A DNA stretch of 64,000 bases, from contig NZ_JANZLA010000008.1 of the NCBI RefSeq assembly GCF_025770785.1, positions 1 through 64,000 of the forward strand. Reading direction: 5' to 3'. Under the pieces are notes generated by a model, which saw nothing but the letters and a program-made list of their open reading frames with translations, had not been told where the DNA came from and did not search any database. Each line of letters begins with the position of its first letter. Position 1 is the first letter of the stretch. Origin of the DNA: Cellulomonas sp. SG140 (lineage in GTDB: Bacteria > Actinomycetota > Actinomycetes > Actinomycetales > Cellulomonadaceae). This document shows, piece by piece, positions 16,263-25,380 of the stretch. A program made the position numbers and the translations under genes.

Positions 16263-19145
16263 TCAGAGCACCTTCGCAAGCTCGGGGGCGGCGGCCAGCG
16301 TGACCGTCGCGGTGGGCGGCATCGGCAGCAGCCCGCCGACGGCGTCGACCGTCTGCGCGCTGACGACGAGGGACAGCGGGCGGCCCTCCGCGGCGGCGGT
16401 GCGCAGCTCGGACGCCAGCTCGTCGTGCACCGCCCTGCGGAGCACCGGGTCGCCGACGGCGTCGAGGTCGTCGATCGCGACGATCGGCGTGCGGGCCGCG
16501 AACGCCTGGCGCAGCTCGTCCACCGGGTCGGTCGCGCGCGCCAGCCGGGCGAACGCGACGGCGCGACGGATGTCCCGGGCCCGCACCGGCGCGACCAGAC
16601 CGGCCACCTTCAGCGTCCCGGCGTCGGCGTGCGCACGGCCGGCGATGGTGAGCAGCAGGGCGGTGCGTCCGCTGCGGTGCGGCCCGGCGACGACGAGCGC
16701 ACCGCCGGTGGCGAGTCGCACGGAGACGCCGTCGTACAGCGGCCACCCGTCCGGCCGGTCCAGGCGCAGCCCGGCGGCCGCCACCGCGTCGTCGGCACCC
16801 GGCTCCGGCCACTGGGCCAGCGCGAGCTCCGAGGCGAGCCCCTCGCCCTCGACGTCGAAGCTCGGCAGCACCCGGTCGAGCCAGCGCGGCATGTGCCAGG
16901 CCCGGTCGCCGAGCAGCTGGAGCACCGCGGGGACCAGGGTCATGCGGACCACGAAGGCGTCGACGAACACCCCGGCTGCCAGGCCGAGCGCGATCGGCTT
17001 GATGTTGACGTCGCCCTCGGGGACGAAGGCGGCGAACACCGAGAACATGATGGTCGCGGCGGCGGTGACCACCACGGCCGAGGCGGTGAACCCGCTGCGC
17101 ACGGCGGCCCGCGCGTCCCCACCGTGCACGTAGTCCTCCCGCATCCGGGAGACGAGGAACACCTCGTAGTCCATCGCCAGGCCGAACAGCACGCCCATCA
17201 GCACGATCGGCATGAAGCTGATGACGGGCATCGTCCGGTCCAGGCCGAGCAGGCTCGCGCCCCAGCCCTTCTCGAACACCATCGCGACCACGCCGAACGC
17301 GGCCACCACGGACAGCAGGTACCCCGCCGTCGCCTTCAGCGGCACCCACAGCGACCGGAACACCATGGTGAGCAGCACGAACGACAGGCCGACCACCAGG
17401 AGGCCGAAGGGCAGCAGCGCGCGGCCCAGCCGGTCGGAGATGTCGATCTGCACCGCCGTCACGCCGGTGACGGACAGGTCCACCCCGTACGTCCGCTGGA
17501 AGTAGCCGTGCTTGGCGCGGATCGCCGCCACCAGGTCCTTGGTCGCCTGCGAGTCAGGCCCACCGGTGGGGACCACCTGGACGATGCCCGTGGTCGCGTC
17601 CTGGTTCGGGGTGGCGAGCGGGACGGACGCCACGCCGGGCAGCGCCTCGATCTCCTCCTTCAGGTTCGCCATCAGCCCCAGCGGGTCGGTGGACCCCACG
17701 ATGGTCCCGGTGACGATCAGCGGGCCGTTGTAGCCGGGCCCGAAGTGCTCCGCCAGCAGGTCGTAGGTGATGCGGCCGCGGGAGTCCTTGGGCTGCGTGC
17801 CGGCGTCCGGCAGGGCGAGGCGCAGGTCGAGGGCGGGCAGCGCGACGGCGCCGAGGCCGAGGACGACCAGCACGATGGTGACCACGGGGAAGCGGGTGAC
17901 GGCCCGCACCCAGCCGAGGAAGAAGCGGTTCTGGTGCACCTGCTCGCCCGCCAGGTGCGCGGTGGCGCCGGGCTGCTGGGTGGCGACGAGCTGCTCGGTG
18001 GTCGCGGCGTGGGCCGCACCGTCCGCCGTCGTCCCGTCGCCGGTCGCCGCGTCCGTCGTCGCCGCAGCAGTCGTCGCGCCGGCCCTGGCCGCACGCCGCG
18101 CCGCCCGCCGCTCCCGCCGGTACCCGGGCCGCACGCGGTCGCCGGCGAACCCGAGCAGCGCCGGAGTCAGCGTCAGCGCGATCAGCACCGCGAGCCCGAC
18201 GGCGACGGCCGCCGCGACCCCCATCACGGTGAGGAACGGGATGCCCGCCACGGCGAGCCCCACCAGCGCGATCATCACCGTCAGCCCGGCGAACACCACG
18301 GCGGACCCGGCTGTGGCGAGCGCTCGCGCCACGGACTCGCGCGGCTCGATGCCGGCGCGCAGCTGCGACTGGTGCCGGGACACGATGAACAGCGCATAGT
18401 CGATGCCGACGGCCAGGCCGAGCATCAGCGCCAGCATCGGGGTGGTCGAGGAGATGGTCGCGAACCGCGTCGCGATCGAGATGCCGAGCGTCGAGATCCC
18501 GACGCCCAGCAGTGCCGTCACCAGCGGCATACCTGCGGCGAGGAACGAGCCGAAGGTGACCACCAGCACCCCGAGCGCCACCAGCACGCCGAGCGCCTCG
18601 GTGGAGCTGACGGTGGGCAGTCGCACCGAGAAGATGTCGCCGCCGAGCTCGGCCGTCGAACCGGCCGGCAGTGCCGCGCGCAGCGCGCTCTCCTCGGCGA
18701 TCAGCGCCGAGCGCGTGGCGTCCGTGATGGTGATGCTCTGGCCGTCCATCTGCACGGTGACCACCGCGGCGGACCCGTCGTCGGACACGCCGCCGGTCAC
18801 CTGGGTGCCGAACGGGTCGCTGACGGCGGAGACCTGGCTGATGGTCTTGAGCGTGGTCACCGCGTCCTCGACGGGCTTGCGCACGGCGTCGTCCCGCACC
18901 GTCACGCCGGGCGGCGCGACGACCACCAGACGCGCCGTCGAGCCGCTCACCTGCGGGAACGTGTGCTTCAGCGCGTCCATGGCGGTGCCGGACTCGGTAC
19001 CGGGGATGGAGAAGGTGTTGTCGGTGCCCTTCGACAGCAGCTTCGCGCCGCCCAGCGCCAGCAGGAGGATCGCGAGCCAGGCCAGGACCACGCGCACACG
19101 GGCGCCGAACGACCAGCGGCCGAGCCGGTAGAGCAACGAGGACAC
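16263..19145 (-). CDS. MMPL/RND-family transporter with a C-terminal nucleotide-binding-like domain
   Basis: This 960-residue exporter has the two-fold MMPL layout: two sets of membrane segments, each preceded by an external domain, with VGIDYALFIVSR and FGLAMDYEVFLVSR in segment 4 and its counterpart (proton relay Asp). MMPL proteins export lipids or hydrophobic compounds. After the last membrane segment, about 180 residues resemble an ABC ATPase: a strand VVAGPHRSGRTALLLTIAG (Walker A-like, Arg in place of Lys, about 821-829) and PIVAIDDLD (Walker B-like, about 887-895). I see no LSGGQ signature. The GTG at 19145 is preceded by AGGAG at five bases. The yhgE-like gene follows at once. Confidence 0.85.
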   Translation of the reverse strand: MSSLLYRLGRWSFGARVRVVLAWLAILLLALGGAKLLSKGTDNTFSIPGTESGTAMDALKHTFPQVSGSTARLVVVAPPGVTVRDDAVRKPVEDAVTTLKTISQVSAVSDPFGTQVTGGVSDDGSAAVVTVQMDGQSITITDATRSALIAEESALRAALPAGSTAELGGDIFSVRLPTVSSTEALGVLVALGVLVVTFGSFLAAGMPLVTALLGVGISTLGISIATRFATISSTTPMLALMLGLAVGIDYALFIVSRHQSQLRAGIEPRESVARALATAGSAVVFAGLTVMIALVGLAVAGIPFLTVMGVAAAVAVGLAVLIALTLTPALLGFAGDRVRPGYRRERRAARRAARAGATTAAATTDAATGDGTTADGAAHAATTEQLVATQQPGATAHLAGEQVHQNRFFLGWVRAVTRFPVVTIVLVVLGLGAVALPALDLRLALPDAGTQPKDSRGRITYDLLAEHFGPGYNGPLIVTGTIVGSTDPLGLMANLKEEIEALPGVASVPLATPNQDATTGIVQVVPTGGPDSQATKDLVAAIRAKHGYFQRTYGVDLSVTGVTAVQIDISDRLGRALLPFGLLVVGLSFVLLTMVFRSLWVPLKATAGYLLSVVAAFGVVAMVFEKGWGASLLGLDRTMPVISFMPIVLMGVLFGLAMDYEVFLVSRMREDYVHGGDARAAVRSGFTASAVVVTAAATIMFSVFAAFVPEGDVNIKPIALGLAAGVFVDAFVVRMTLVPAVLQLLGDRAWHMPRWLDRVLPSFDVEGEGLASELALAQWPEPGADDAVAAAGLRLDRPDGWPLYDGVSVRLATGGALVVAGPHRSGRTALLLTIAGRAHADAGTLKVAGLVAPVRARDIRRAVAFARLARATDPVDELRQAFAARTPIVAIDDLDAVGDPVLRRAVHDELASELRTAAAEGRPLSLVVSAQTVDAVGGLLPMPPTATVTLAAAPELAKVL

Positions 19146-19177
19146 GACGGCTCCTGGGAGACGGGTGAGCAGGGATC

Positions 19178-19210
19178 GATACGCCGGTGTATCCGATACA
19201 CCAACGTATT
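19178..19210. promoter_or_regulatory. Two tandem TetR-type operators
   Basis: GATACGCCGGTGTATC (19178-19193) is a perfect palindrome in its GATAC/GTATC ends. GATACACCAACGTATT (19195-19210) repeats it with one mismatch, 17 bases on. Both sit between the divergent MMPL and TetR genes, where a repressor would block both promoters. Confidence 0.8.
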
Positions 19211-19245
19211 CGATAGACTGGCTGCACGCCAAACGCCCGCTGGAG

Positions 19246-19986
19246 GTGACCCCCATCTCGACCCCCGCCGACGTCCTGCTGACCCCCCGCCGGCAGCGCA
19301 CGCGCGACCGGCTGCTCGACGCTGCCTACGAGGTGTTCGCCGAGCAGGGCGTGCACGCCAGCACCGTCGAGGAGGTCTGCGAGCGCGCCGGGTTCACGCG
19401 CGGCGCCTTCTACTCCAACTTCACGACGAAGGAGGAGCTGTTCGCCGCCCTGATGGAGCGCCAGCACAGCCTGCAGCTCGCCGCGCTCGCCCTGAAGGTC
19501 GACCGGCTCCGGCCGCGGCTCGAGGCGGTGACCGGCCCGATCGACGAGGCCGGCCTGGGCGACCTGATGCTGGACTTCTTCACCGGACCGCTGGACGACC
19601 GGACGTGGTGCCTGATCGACCACGAGTTCCGGTTGATGTCGCTGCGCGACCCGGAGGTCGCCGGGGTGTTCGCGGCGCACGAGGAGGCGTTCGAGACCTC
19701 GCTCCTCGCCATCGTCGGGCGCGCGCTCGACCTGGCCGGGCGGCGCTTCGTGCTGCCCGACGGTGTGGCCGTCCGGCTGCTGGGCGACCTCTACCAGGAC
19801 ATGCTGCAGCGCGCGATCCGCGCGGGCCGCTCCCTGCACGAGGAGCCGGAGGCGCGCGACACGATGGTGCGGCTGGTGCTGGCCCTGACCCGGCCCGTGG
19901 CCGCGGCCGACGGCGGCCCCGGCCGCCGAACCGACCTGCACCCGGCTGCGACGGACGTCCCCGTGCGCGCCGACGCCACGTGCTGA
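19246..19986 (+). CDS. TetR-family transcriptional regulator
   Basis: The N-terminal helix-turn-helix (RRQRTRDRLLDAAYEVFAEQG, then STVEEVCERAGFTRGAFYSNFTTKEELF) is a standard TetR DNA-binding domain, followed by a helical ligand domain. Length is about 246 residues. It most likely represses the divergent MMPL-YhgE operon and itself through the tandem palindromes. The start is uncertain. GTG at 19246 lies inside a perfect GGAGGTGA, which itself is correctly spaced from an in-frame ATC at 19255, so a rare ATC start is possible. An ATG upstream would overlap the operators. It overlaps the rhomboid-like gene by seven bases. Confidence 0.9.
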   Translation: MTPISTPADVLLTPRRQRTRDRLLDAAYEVFAEQGVHASTVEEVCERAGFTRGAFYSNFTTKEELFAALMERQHSLQLAALALKVDRLRPRLEAVTGPIDEAGLGDLMLDFFTGPLDDRTWCLIDHEFRLMSLRDPEVAGVFAAHEEAFETSLLAIVGRALDLAGRRFVLPDGVAVRLLGDLYQDMLQRAIRAGRSLHEEPEARDTMVRLVLALTRPVAAADGGPGRRTDLHPAATDVPVRADATC

Positions 19987-20735
19987 GCACCCTGCGGGCC
20001 CGGCTCGCCGCCCAGCCCCCGACCGTCGGCACCGTGCTCGGCGGCCTGCTCCGCGCACCCGGGACCCTGCTGTGGCTCACGGCCCTGGTGGTCACGGGCG
20101 TGCTCGGCGAGGAGCTGAGCGAGCAGCAGCTGGGAGACCGGCTGCTGGCCGCCTCGACCAACCTGACCAACCTGGCGCACCAGCCCGTGCGCGTCCTGGT
20201 CGACTCCGCGCTGTGGGACGGCCACGCGGTGTGGTGGCTGCTGCTGGTGCTGGGGAGCGTCAGCTGGACGGTCGAGCGCTGGCTCGGCACCGCCCGCTGG
20301 TTCGCGGTGCTGTTCGGCGCCCACGTGGTCGGCACGCTGATCAGCCAGGGCGTGGTGGCGCTGCAGGTGGCGCACGGGCTGGCGCCGGCCAGCGCCGAGG
20401 TGGTGCTCGACTACGGGGTCAGCTACGCGATGGCCGGGGCCCTCGGGATCCTGGCGCACCGGTTCCCGCCCCGCTGGCAGGCGCTCTACGTCACGGTGGC
20501 GCTGGCCGACTTCACGTCCCCGTTCTGGGCGCCCGGGCACCCGCCCGTGACGTTCACCGACCTGGGTCACCTGGTGGCCCTGCTGACCGGGCTGGCCGCC
20601 TACCGCCTCGCCCCCGCGGCGGTGGACCCGACGGCCGAGGCGGAGCCGCCGCTCGACGAGCTGGTGGCCGACTCGCTGGTCGACGAGCGGCTGGTGCTGG
20701 AGGACGCCGTGCCGGCCGGCGGCCCGACCGACTGA
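19980..20735 (+). CDS. Rhomboid-like membrane protein
   Basis: This 251-residue protein has about six membrane segments. DYGVSYAMAGALG holds the serine of the rhomboid active site (GxS form), and DLGHLVALLTGLAAY holds the matching histidine, so an intramembrane serine protease dyad may be intact. The sequence belongs with the divergent rhomboid-like proteins of actinobacteria rather than the classic GASG family. The C-terminal tail after residue 210 is acidic and polar. GTG at 19980 overlaps the end of the tetR gene by seven bases, so it is probably co-expressed. Substrate unknown. Confidence 0.75.
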   Translation: MLSTLRARLAAQPPTVGTVLGGLLRAPGTLLWLTALVVTGVLGEELSEQQLGDRLLAASTNLTNLAHQPVRVLVDSALWDGHAVWWLLLVLGSVSWTVERWLGTARWFAVLFGAHVVGTLISQGVVALQVAHGLAPASAEVVLDYGVSYAMAGALGILAHRFPPRWQALYVTVALADFTSPFWAPGHPPVTFTDLGHLVALLTGLAAYRLAPAAVDPTAEAEPPLDELVADSLVDERLVLEDAVPAGGPTD

Positions 20736-20743
20736 CCGACCCG

Positions 20744-21586
20744 TCAGCCCACGTGGTCCCGCCACGAGTGCGCGGGGACGTAGCCCAGCAGGTCCCGGGC
20801 CGCGCCGATCGCCAGGAGCGTCTCGAACCCCTCCAGCGGGCGGGTCAGCGGCACCTCGGGGAACACGGCCGCCATCAGCTCGGCCGAGGGGGTGTTCATG
20901 ATCGTGTCGGCCGCCGCGATGATCACGTTCTGCGATCCGCTGGTCGGCCGCTCGATCCCCAGGCGGCAGGCGGCGGCGACGTCCCGCACGTCCACGTAGC
21001 CCCACAGGTTCCAGCGGCGGGAACCCAGGTCGCTCCAGTACCCCGGCACCCGCGCGTAGTCCTCGGGACGGTGGATGTTGGACAGCCGCAGCCCGACGAA
21101 GGGGATGCCGGACCACGCCGACACGTGCTCTGCGGTCTGCTCCCCGAGCACCTTCGAGAGGGCGTACGTGCTGGTCGGAACGGGGAAGTGCGCCTCGTCG
21201 ACCGGTGCGTACCGCGGCGGGACGTCGAACGGCAGGCCGAGGGTCGTCTCGCTCGACGCCCACACCACCTTGCTCAGCCCGAGGCGGGCCGCCGCGAGGA
21301 ACACGTTGGAGTTGGCCGCCGTGTTCCGGTTGAGCGTCTCCGGCCCGGTGGCGCGGCCCGGTGCCGGGATGTTGCCCAGGTGGACGACGGCGTCCGAGCC
21401 CGCCAGCACCTCGACCGCCTGGCCGTAGTCGGTCAGGTCGGCGACCACCAGGTCGGTGCCCAGCTCGTCGTTCTCACCCGCCACCCCCGTCAGGTCGGTG
21501 GCCACCACCTCGTAGCCGTGCTCGAGCAGGTCCGCCACCACCGCGCGTCCCGCCTTGCCCCATGCGCCTGTCACCGTGATCCTCAC
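20744..21586 (-). CDS. NAD-dependent epimerase/dehydratase-family protein
   Basis: This is an extended short-chain dehydrogenase of 280 residues. ITVTGAWGKAGRAVV is the Rossmann nucleotide loop (GxxGxxG) and STYALSKVLGE is the catalytic YxxxK, with a preceding Ser in WASSETTLG. It probably acts on a sugar nucleotide or a related hydroxy compound using NAD(P). The GTG at 21586 places the glycine loop at residues 7-13, as expected; upstream codons are not family-like. It stands alone and is convergent with the rhomboid-like gene. Confidence 0.87.
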   Translation of the reverse strand: MRITVTGAWGKAGRAVVADLLEHGYEVVATDLTGVAGENDELGTDLVVADLTDYGQAVEVLAGSDAVVHLGNIPAPGRATGPETLNRNTAANSNVFLAAARLGLSKVVWASSETTLGLPFDVPPRYAPVDEAHFPVPTSTYALSKVLGEQTAEHVSAWSGIPFVGLRLSNIHRPEDYARVPGYWSDLGSRRWNLWGYVDVRDVAAACRLGIERPTSGSQNVIIAAADTIMNTPSAELMAAVFPEVPLTRPLEGFETLLAIGAARDLLGYVPAHSWRDHVG

Positions 21587-21824
21587 GGCTGCGATCCAAG
21601 CACCGCCCGCCGACGGCCGCCCGGGCAGCCGGCTGCACCGCGACCCGTCCCCGACCCCAGCCGGGGCGCAGCTGAGACGCACCTCACACCCTGCGACGGC
21701 AGCGTGCGGCAGATCCGCCCCGGACGTGGACTAGCGTCGCCCAGCCGGCACCACCCGCGGGCCGCACCCGCGGCAGAACGACCTGCGCCGCCCACCGGCG
21801 CCTCTCGAGTCCGAAGGACCTCTC

Positions 21825-22973
21825 GTGACCCAGCTGCAGTCCCACCCGTCCGCCCTGGTCAGCACCCTGCTGGACGGCGTCGACCCCGGACCCCTGTTCA
21901 CCCCGGTCGAGCCGGTCCCCGGGCTGACGCTGCGCAACCGCTTCGTCATGGCGCCGATGACCCGGGCGTTCTCCCCCGAGGGCGTGCCCGGCGCCGACGT
22001 CGCCGCGTACTACGCCCGCCGCGCGGCGTCGCTCGGCCTGATCGTCACCGAGGGCACCTACGTCGACGAGCCGTCGGCCGGGAGCTCGTCCCGCGTGCCG
22101 CACCTGTACGGCGAGCGCGCGCTGGCCGGGTGGCGGGCCGTCGTCGAGGGCGTGCACGCGCAGGGCGCGCGCATCTTCCCCCAGCTGTGGCACCTCGGAG
22201 CCACCCGCCGCGCGGGCTGCGACCCGGTGCCGTCGGCGCCCGTGGTGAGCCCCTCGGGCATCGACGCCGCCGGACGCACCGTGGGTGAGCCGGCGAGCGC
22301 CGCCACCATCGCCGCCGTCGTCGACGCGTTCGCCCGCGCGGCAGCGGACGCCAAGGCGGTCGGGTTCGACGGCGTCGAGGTGCACGGCGCCCACGGCTAC
22401 CTGCTGGACCAGTTCCTGTGGGAGCGGACCAACCAGCGCACCGACTCCTACGGCGGGTCGCCCGCCAACCGGGTCCGCCTCGCCGCCGAGGTGGTGTCGG
22501 CGATCCGCGACGCCGTCGGCCCCGGGTACCCCGTCAGCTTCCGCTTCTCGCAGTGGAAGGGCGGGCACTACGACGCGAGCATCGCGACGACGCCCGACGA
22601 GCTGGCGCAGGTGCTGGTCCCGCTGACGGAGGCGGGCGTCGACCTGTTCCACGTCTCCACCCGCCGCTACTGGCTGCCGGCCTTCGAGGGGTCGGACCGC
22701 ACCCTCGCCGGCTGGACCAAGGAGCTGACCGGCCGGCCGGTGATCGCCCTCGGCTCGGTGGGCGTCTCCGCACCGTTCATGGGGGCGGAGACCGAGGGCC
22801 AGGAGACCCTCAGCCTGGCGCCGCTGGTCGAGGAGCTGGAGCGGGGTGAGCTCGACCTGGTCGGCCTGGGCCGGGCGGTACTGGCCGACGCGCACTGGGT
22901 GAAGAAGGTCGGTGCGGGCCGTACGGCCGACATCCGGCCGTACGAGAAGGGTCTGGAGGGCGTCCTCGACTGA
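21825..22973 (+). CDS. Old yellow enzyme-family NADH:flavin oxidoreductase / alkene reductase
   Basis: This is a 382-residue FMN-dependent TIM barrel that reduces activated C=C bonds with NAD(P)H. Visible features are LRNRFVMAPMTRAFS (N-terminal FMN contact), HLGA (active-site region), GFDGVEVHGAHGYLLDQFL, RTDSYGGSPANRVRL and the phosphate-binding GLGRAVLADAHWV. Length is normal for this group. The physiological substrate is unknown; relatives act in stress defence and detoxification. GTG at 21825 follows GAAGGA. A -10-like TAGCGT lies at 21732-21737. Confidence 0.92.
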   Translation: MTQLQSHPSALVSTLLDGVDPGPLFTPVEPVPGLTLRNRFVMAPMTRAFSPEGVPGADVAAYYARRAASLGLIVTEGTYVDEPSAGSSSRVPHLYGERALAGWRAVVEGVHAQGARIFPQLWHLGATRRAGCDPVPSAPVVSPSGIDAAGRTVGEPASAATIAAVVDAFARAAADAKAVGFDGVEVHGAHGYLLDQFLWERTNQRTDSYGGSPANRVRLAAEVVSAIRDAVGPGYPVSFRFSQWKGGHYDASIATTPDELAQVLVPLTEAGVDLFHVSTRRYWLPAFEGSDRTLAGWTKELTGRPVIALGSVGVSAPFMGAETEGQETLSLAPLVEELERGELDLVGLGRAVLADAHWVKKVGAGRTADIRPYEKGLEGVLD

Positions 22974-23085
22974 CGTCAGCAGTGGGCTCACAGCCGGGCT
23001 TCCTGGTCACCGGGCGCCATGCCCGGCATGCTCGGCAGCACCGCACCGCTCCGTACCCGGCGGCCGGCGCGGTGCGGAGGTCGAC

Positions 23086-23775
23086 GTGGCCAGGCGTGTG
23101 CTGGTGGTGGACGACGAGGCGGGCATCCGCCGGGTGCTGCGCGCCTACCTCGAGGCGGACGGGTTCACCGTCGTCGAGGCCGGGACCGGGACCGACGCGC
23201 TGGCCGAGCTGCGCCGGGACCGGCCCGACGTGGTGCTGCTGGACGTGATGCTGCCCGACGTCGACGGCCTCGAGGTGCTGCGGCGCATCCGTGCCACCTC
23301 GGGCGTCGGCGTGGTGCTGGTCACCGCCCGCGCCGAGGAGGCGGACACGCTGGTCGGTCTCGCCGTCGGCGCCGACGACTACGTCACCAAGCCGTTCAGC
23401 CCCCGCGAGGTGGTGGCCCGGGTCAAGGCCGTCCTGCGACGGGCGCGGGACGACGAACCCGACCCGGAGCGCCTCCGCTTCGACCGCCTCACCGTGGACC
23501 TCGCGGCCCGCGAGGTCACCGTGGACGACCGTCCGGTGACACCGTCGGCCCTCGAGTTCGACCTGCTCGGGGCGCTGGCCCGCTCCCCCGGCCGCGTCTT
23601 CTCCCGTCGGCAGCTGCTCGAACGGGTGTGGGGTGACGACTTCTACGGCGACGAGAGGGTGGTCGACGTGCACGTGCGCAGCCTGCGGCGGCTGCTGGCC
23701 GACGACGTCAGCGCACCACGGTTCATCGCCACCGTGCGTGGCGTCGGGTACAAGTTCGTCGGGAGGCCGTCATGA
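23086..23775 (+). CDS. OmpR/PhoB-type response regulator
   Basis: This 229-residue protein has an N-terminal receiver with the acidic pair D9-D10, phosphorylation site Asp53 (VVLLDVMLP) and conserved Lys in DDYVTKPFSP, then a winged helix (SALEFDLLGALARSPGRVFSRRQLLERVWG, VVDVHVRSLRRLL). GTG at 23086 is preceded by GGAGG at five bases. It overlaps the kinase gene by four bases (ATGA). Targets are unknown; the facing SHOCT/Gly-Pro gene pair is a reasonable guess. Confidence 0.94.
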   Translation: MARRVLVVDDEAGIRRVLRAYLEADGFTVVEAGTGTDALAELRRDRPDVVLLDVMLPDVDGLEVLRRIRATSGVGVVLVTARAEEADTLVGLAVGADDYVTKPFSPREVVARVKAVLRRARDDEPDPERLRFDRLTVDLAAREVTVDDRPVTPSALEFDLLGALARSPGRVFSRRQLLERVWGDDFYGDERVVDVHVRSLRRLLADDVSAPRFIATVRGVGYKFVGRPS

Positions 23776-24866
23776 GGCGCCTGTCCACCCGCCTGCTGCT
23801 GAGCCACACCCTCGTCGCGCTCACCGGAGCGGTCACGGCGTACCTGGTCACGCGTGTGCTGACGCCACACCTGTACGACGCCCGCGTCGGCATGATGGCC
23901 GGCCGCATGCCGCCGTGGGACCCGCACGTGTCGCGCGACTTCGCGGTCGGTGCGTCGAACCACGGCCTGGCCATCGGCGTCGTCGTCGCGCTCGCGGTGG
24001 CGATCGCCGCGGGTGCGTGGTCGTCGTGGCGGCTGCTGCGTCCGCTGGACGACCTGTCCGCGGCCGCGCACCGCATCGCCGCCGGCCGGTACGACCAGCC
24101 GGTGCCCCCACCCCGCGAGGCGGAGCTGGCCCGGGTGGCCAACGACGTCAACGCCCTGGCGGCGCGGCTGGCCGAGACGGAGGCCCGCCGGATGCGCCTG
24201 CTGGGTGAGGTCGCCCACGAGATGCGCACGCCGCTGACGGTGCTGGACGGGTACGTCGAGGGGCTGCAGGACGGCGTGTTCACCCCCGAGCCGGAGCTGT
24301 TCGCCGAGCTGTCCGGTGAGCTGCGCCGGCTGCGGCGCCTGTCGGAGGACCTCGGGGCGCTGTCCCGGGCCGAGGAGGGCCGCCTCGGCCTGCGCGTCGC
24401 CCGCGTCGACGTGGCGGCGGTCGCCATCGGAGCCGCCGAGCGGCTGCGCCCCCAGCTGCACGACGCCGGACTGGACCTGAAGACCGAGTCGGCCGGCTGG
24501 GCGCTGCTGGTGGACGGCGACGGCGACCGCATCGCCCAGGTGGTGACCAACCTGGTGGGCAACGCCCTGGCCGCCACACCAGCGGGTGGGCAGGTGCGGG
24601 TGCTCGCGCGACCGGAGGGCCACGAGGCGGTGATCGAGGTCAGCGACACCGGCGTCGGGCTGGCCGAGGGCGACCTCGAGCGGGTGTTCGAGCGGTTCTA
24701 CCGAGCACCCGGTCCGGTGGGACCCGCGGTCGCGCGACCCGGCACCGGCATCGGCCTGACCATCGCCCGCGGCATCGCGCACGCGCACGGTGGATCCCTG
24801 GTCGCGTCCTCACCCGGACCCGGCCAGGGATCCACCTTCACGCTGCGGCTGCCGCTGGCGCGCTGA
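23772..24866 (+). CDS. Sensor histidine kinase, BaeS/MtrB-like
   Basis: This is a 364-residue membrane kinase. Two membrane segments (about 8-28 and 65-88) enclose a short external loop of about 36 residues, too small for a folded sensor domain. HAMP, dimerisation helix with phospho-acceptor His149 (GEVAHEMRTPL), and ATPase domain with NLVGNAL, DTGVGL and GTGIGLTIARGI follow. A short loop suggests it senses a membrane state or uses a partner protein. It is translationally coupled to the response regulator. Confidence 0.94.
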   Translation: MRRLSTRLLLSHTLVALTGAVTAYLVTRVLTPHLYDARVGMMAGRMPPWDPHVSRDFAVGASNHGLAIGVVVALAVAIAAGAWSSWRLLRPLDDLSAAAHRIAAGRYDQPVPPPREAELARVANDVNALAARLAETEARRMRLLGEVAHEMRTPLTVLDGYVEGLQDGVFTPEPELFAELSGELRRLRRLSEDLGALSRAEEGRLGLRVARVDVAAVAIGAAERLRPQLHDAGLDLKTESAGWALLVDGDGDRIAQVVTNLVGNALAATPAGGQVRVLARPEGHEAVIEVSDTGVGLAEGDLERVFERFYRAPGPVGPAVARPGTGIGLTIARGIAHAHGGSLVASSPGPGQGSTFTLRLPLAR

Positions 24867-24891
24867 CGGCGCGCACCGACGGCCGGACGGT

Positions 24892-25380
24892 TCAGCTGGA
24901 CGGCGACGCCGACGGGCTCGGCACGGGCGCCGGGCCGTACCCGCGGTGCATGCCCGGACCGAACCCCGGACCGAACCCCGGCCCGGAGCCCCGACCGGAG
25001 CCCGGCCCGAACCCTGGACCGACACCCGGCCCGGTGCCCCGCCAGCCGCCCTGCCCGCTGCGCTGACCGGGCTGCACGCCCTGGTACGGCTGGTCGTCCC
25101 GGTCCCAGCCACGGTGCATGCCGGGCATCCCGTCCCACGGGCGAAGCACACCCCGGTCGCTCACCGCGCTGACGCCCGCCCAGGCCACGGTCGCGCCGAC
25201 CGAGCCGATCAGCAGGACGACGGCGACCACCAGGGCCGCGATCAGCGGACCGCGCCGGCGTGCCGGCGGCAGCCCGGGGCCGGTTCCGGCCGCGCCCGGG
25301 GTCGGAGCCGCACCGGCCGGCCGTGGCGTGCCGGGCTCCGGCGTGGTCGGCACCGGCTCGGTGGGAGGCACGGTGCTCAT
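24892..25380 (-). CDS. Membrane protein with Gly-Pro-rich repeat tail
   Basis: This 162-residue protein has a Pro/Thr-rich N-terminus (about 45 residues), one membrane segment (about 46-70), then a tail rich in Gly, Pro, Phe, Met, His and Trp with repeated GPGFGPG units. The tail is probably external and disordered; its His/Met residues could bind metal. No enzyme motif is present. The ATG at 25380 overlaps the stop of the SHOCT gene (ATGA), so the two form an operon that converges on the two-component system. I do not recognise the family. Confidence 0.75.
   Translation of the reverse strand: MSTVPPTEPVPTTPEPGTPRPAGAAPTPGAAGTGPGLPPARRRGPLIAALVVAVVLLIGSVGATVAWAGVSAVSDRGVLRPWDGMPGMHRGWDRDDQPYQGVQPGQRSGQGGWRGTGPGVGPGFGPGSGRGSGPGFGPGFGPGMHRGYGPAPVPSPSASPSS

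Noticed and set aside
16062-20735. A 1557-codon plus-strand frame over the MMPL gene and into the rhomboid-like gene
   Set aside because: The long first part is His/Arg/Gly-rich antisense sequence. Real coding sequence begins at the GTG at 19980.
24892-25120. CRISPR-like or IS-like repeats near the Gly-Pro gene
   Set aside because: The repeats are in-frame codons for a low-complexity Gly-Pro tail, without spacers.
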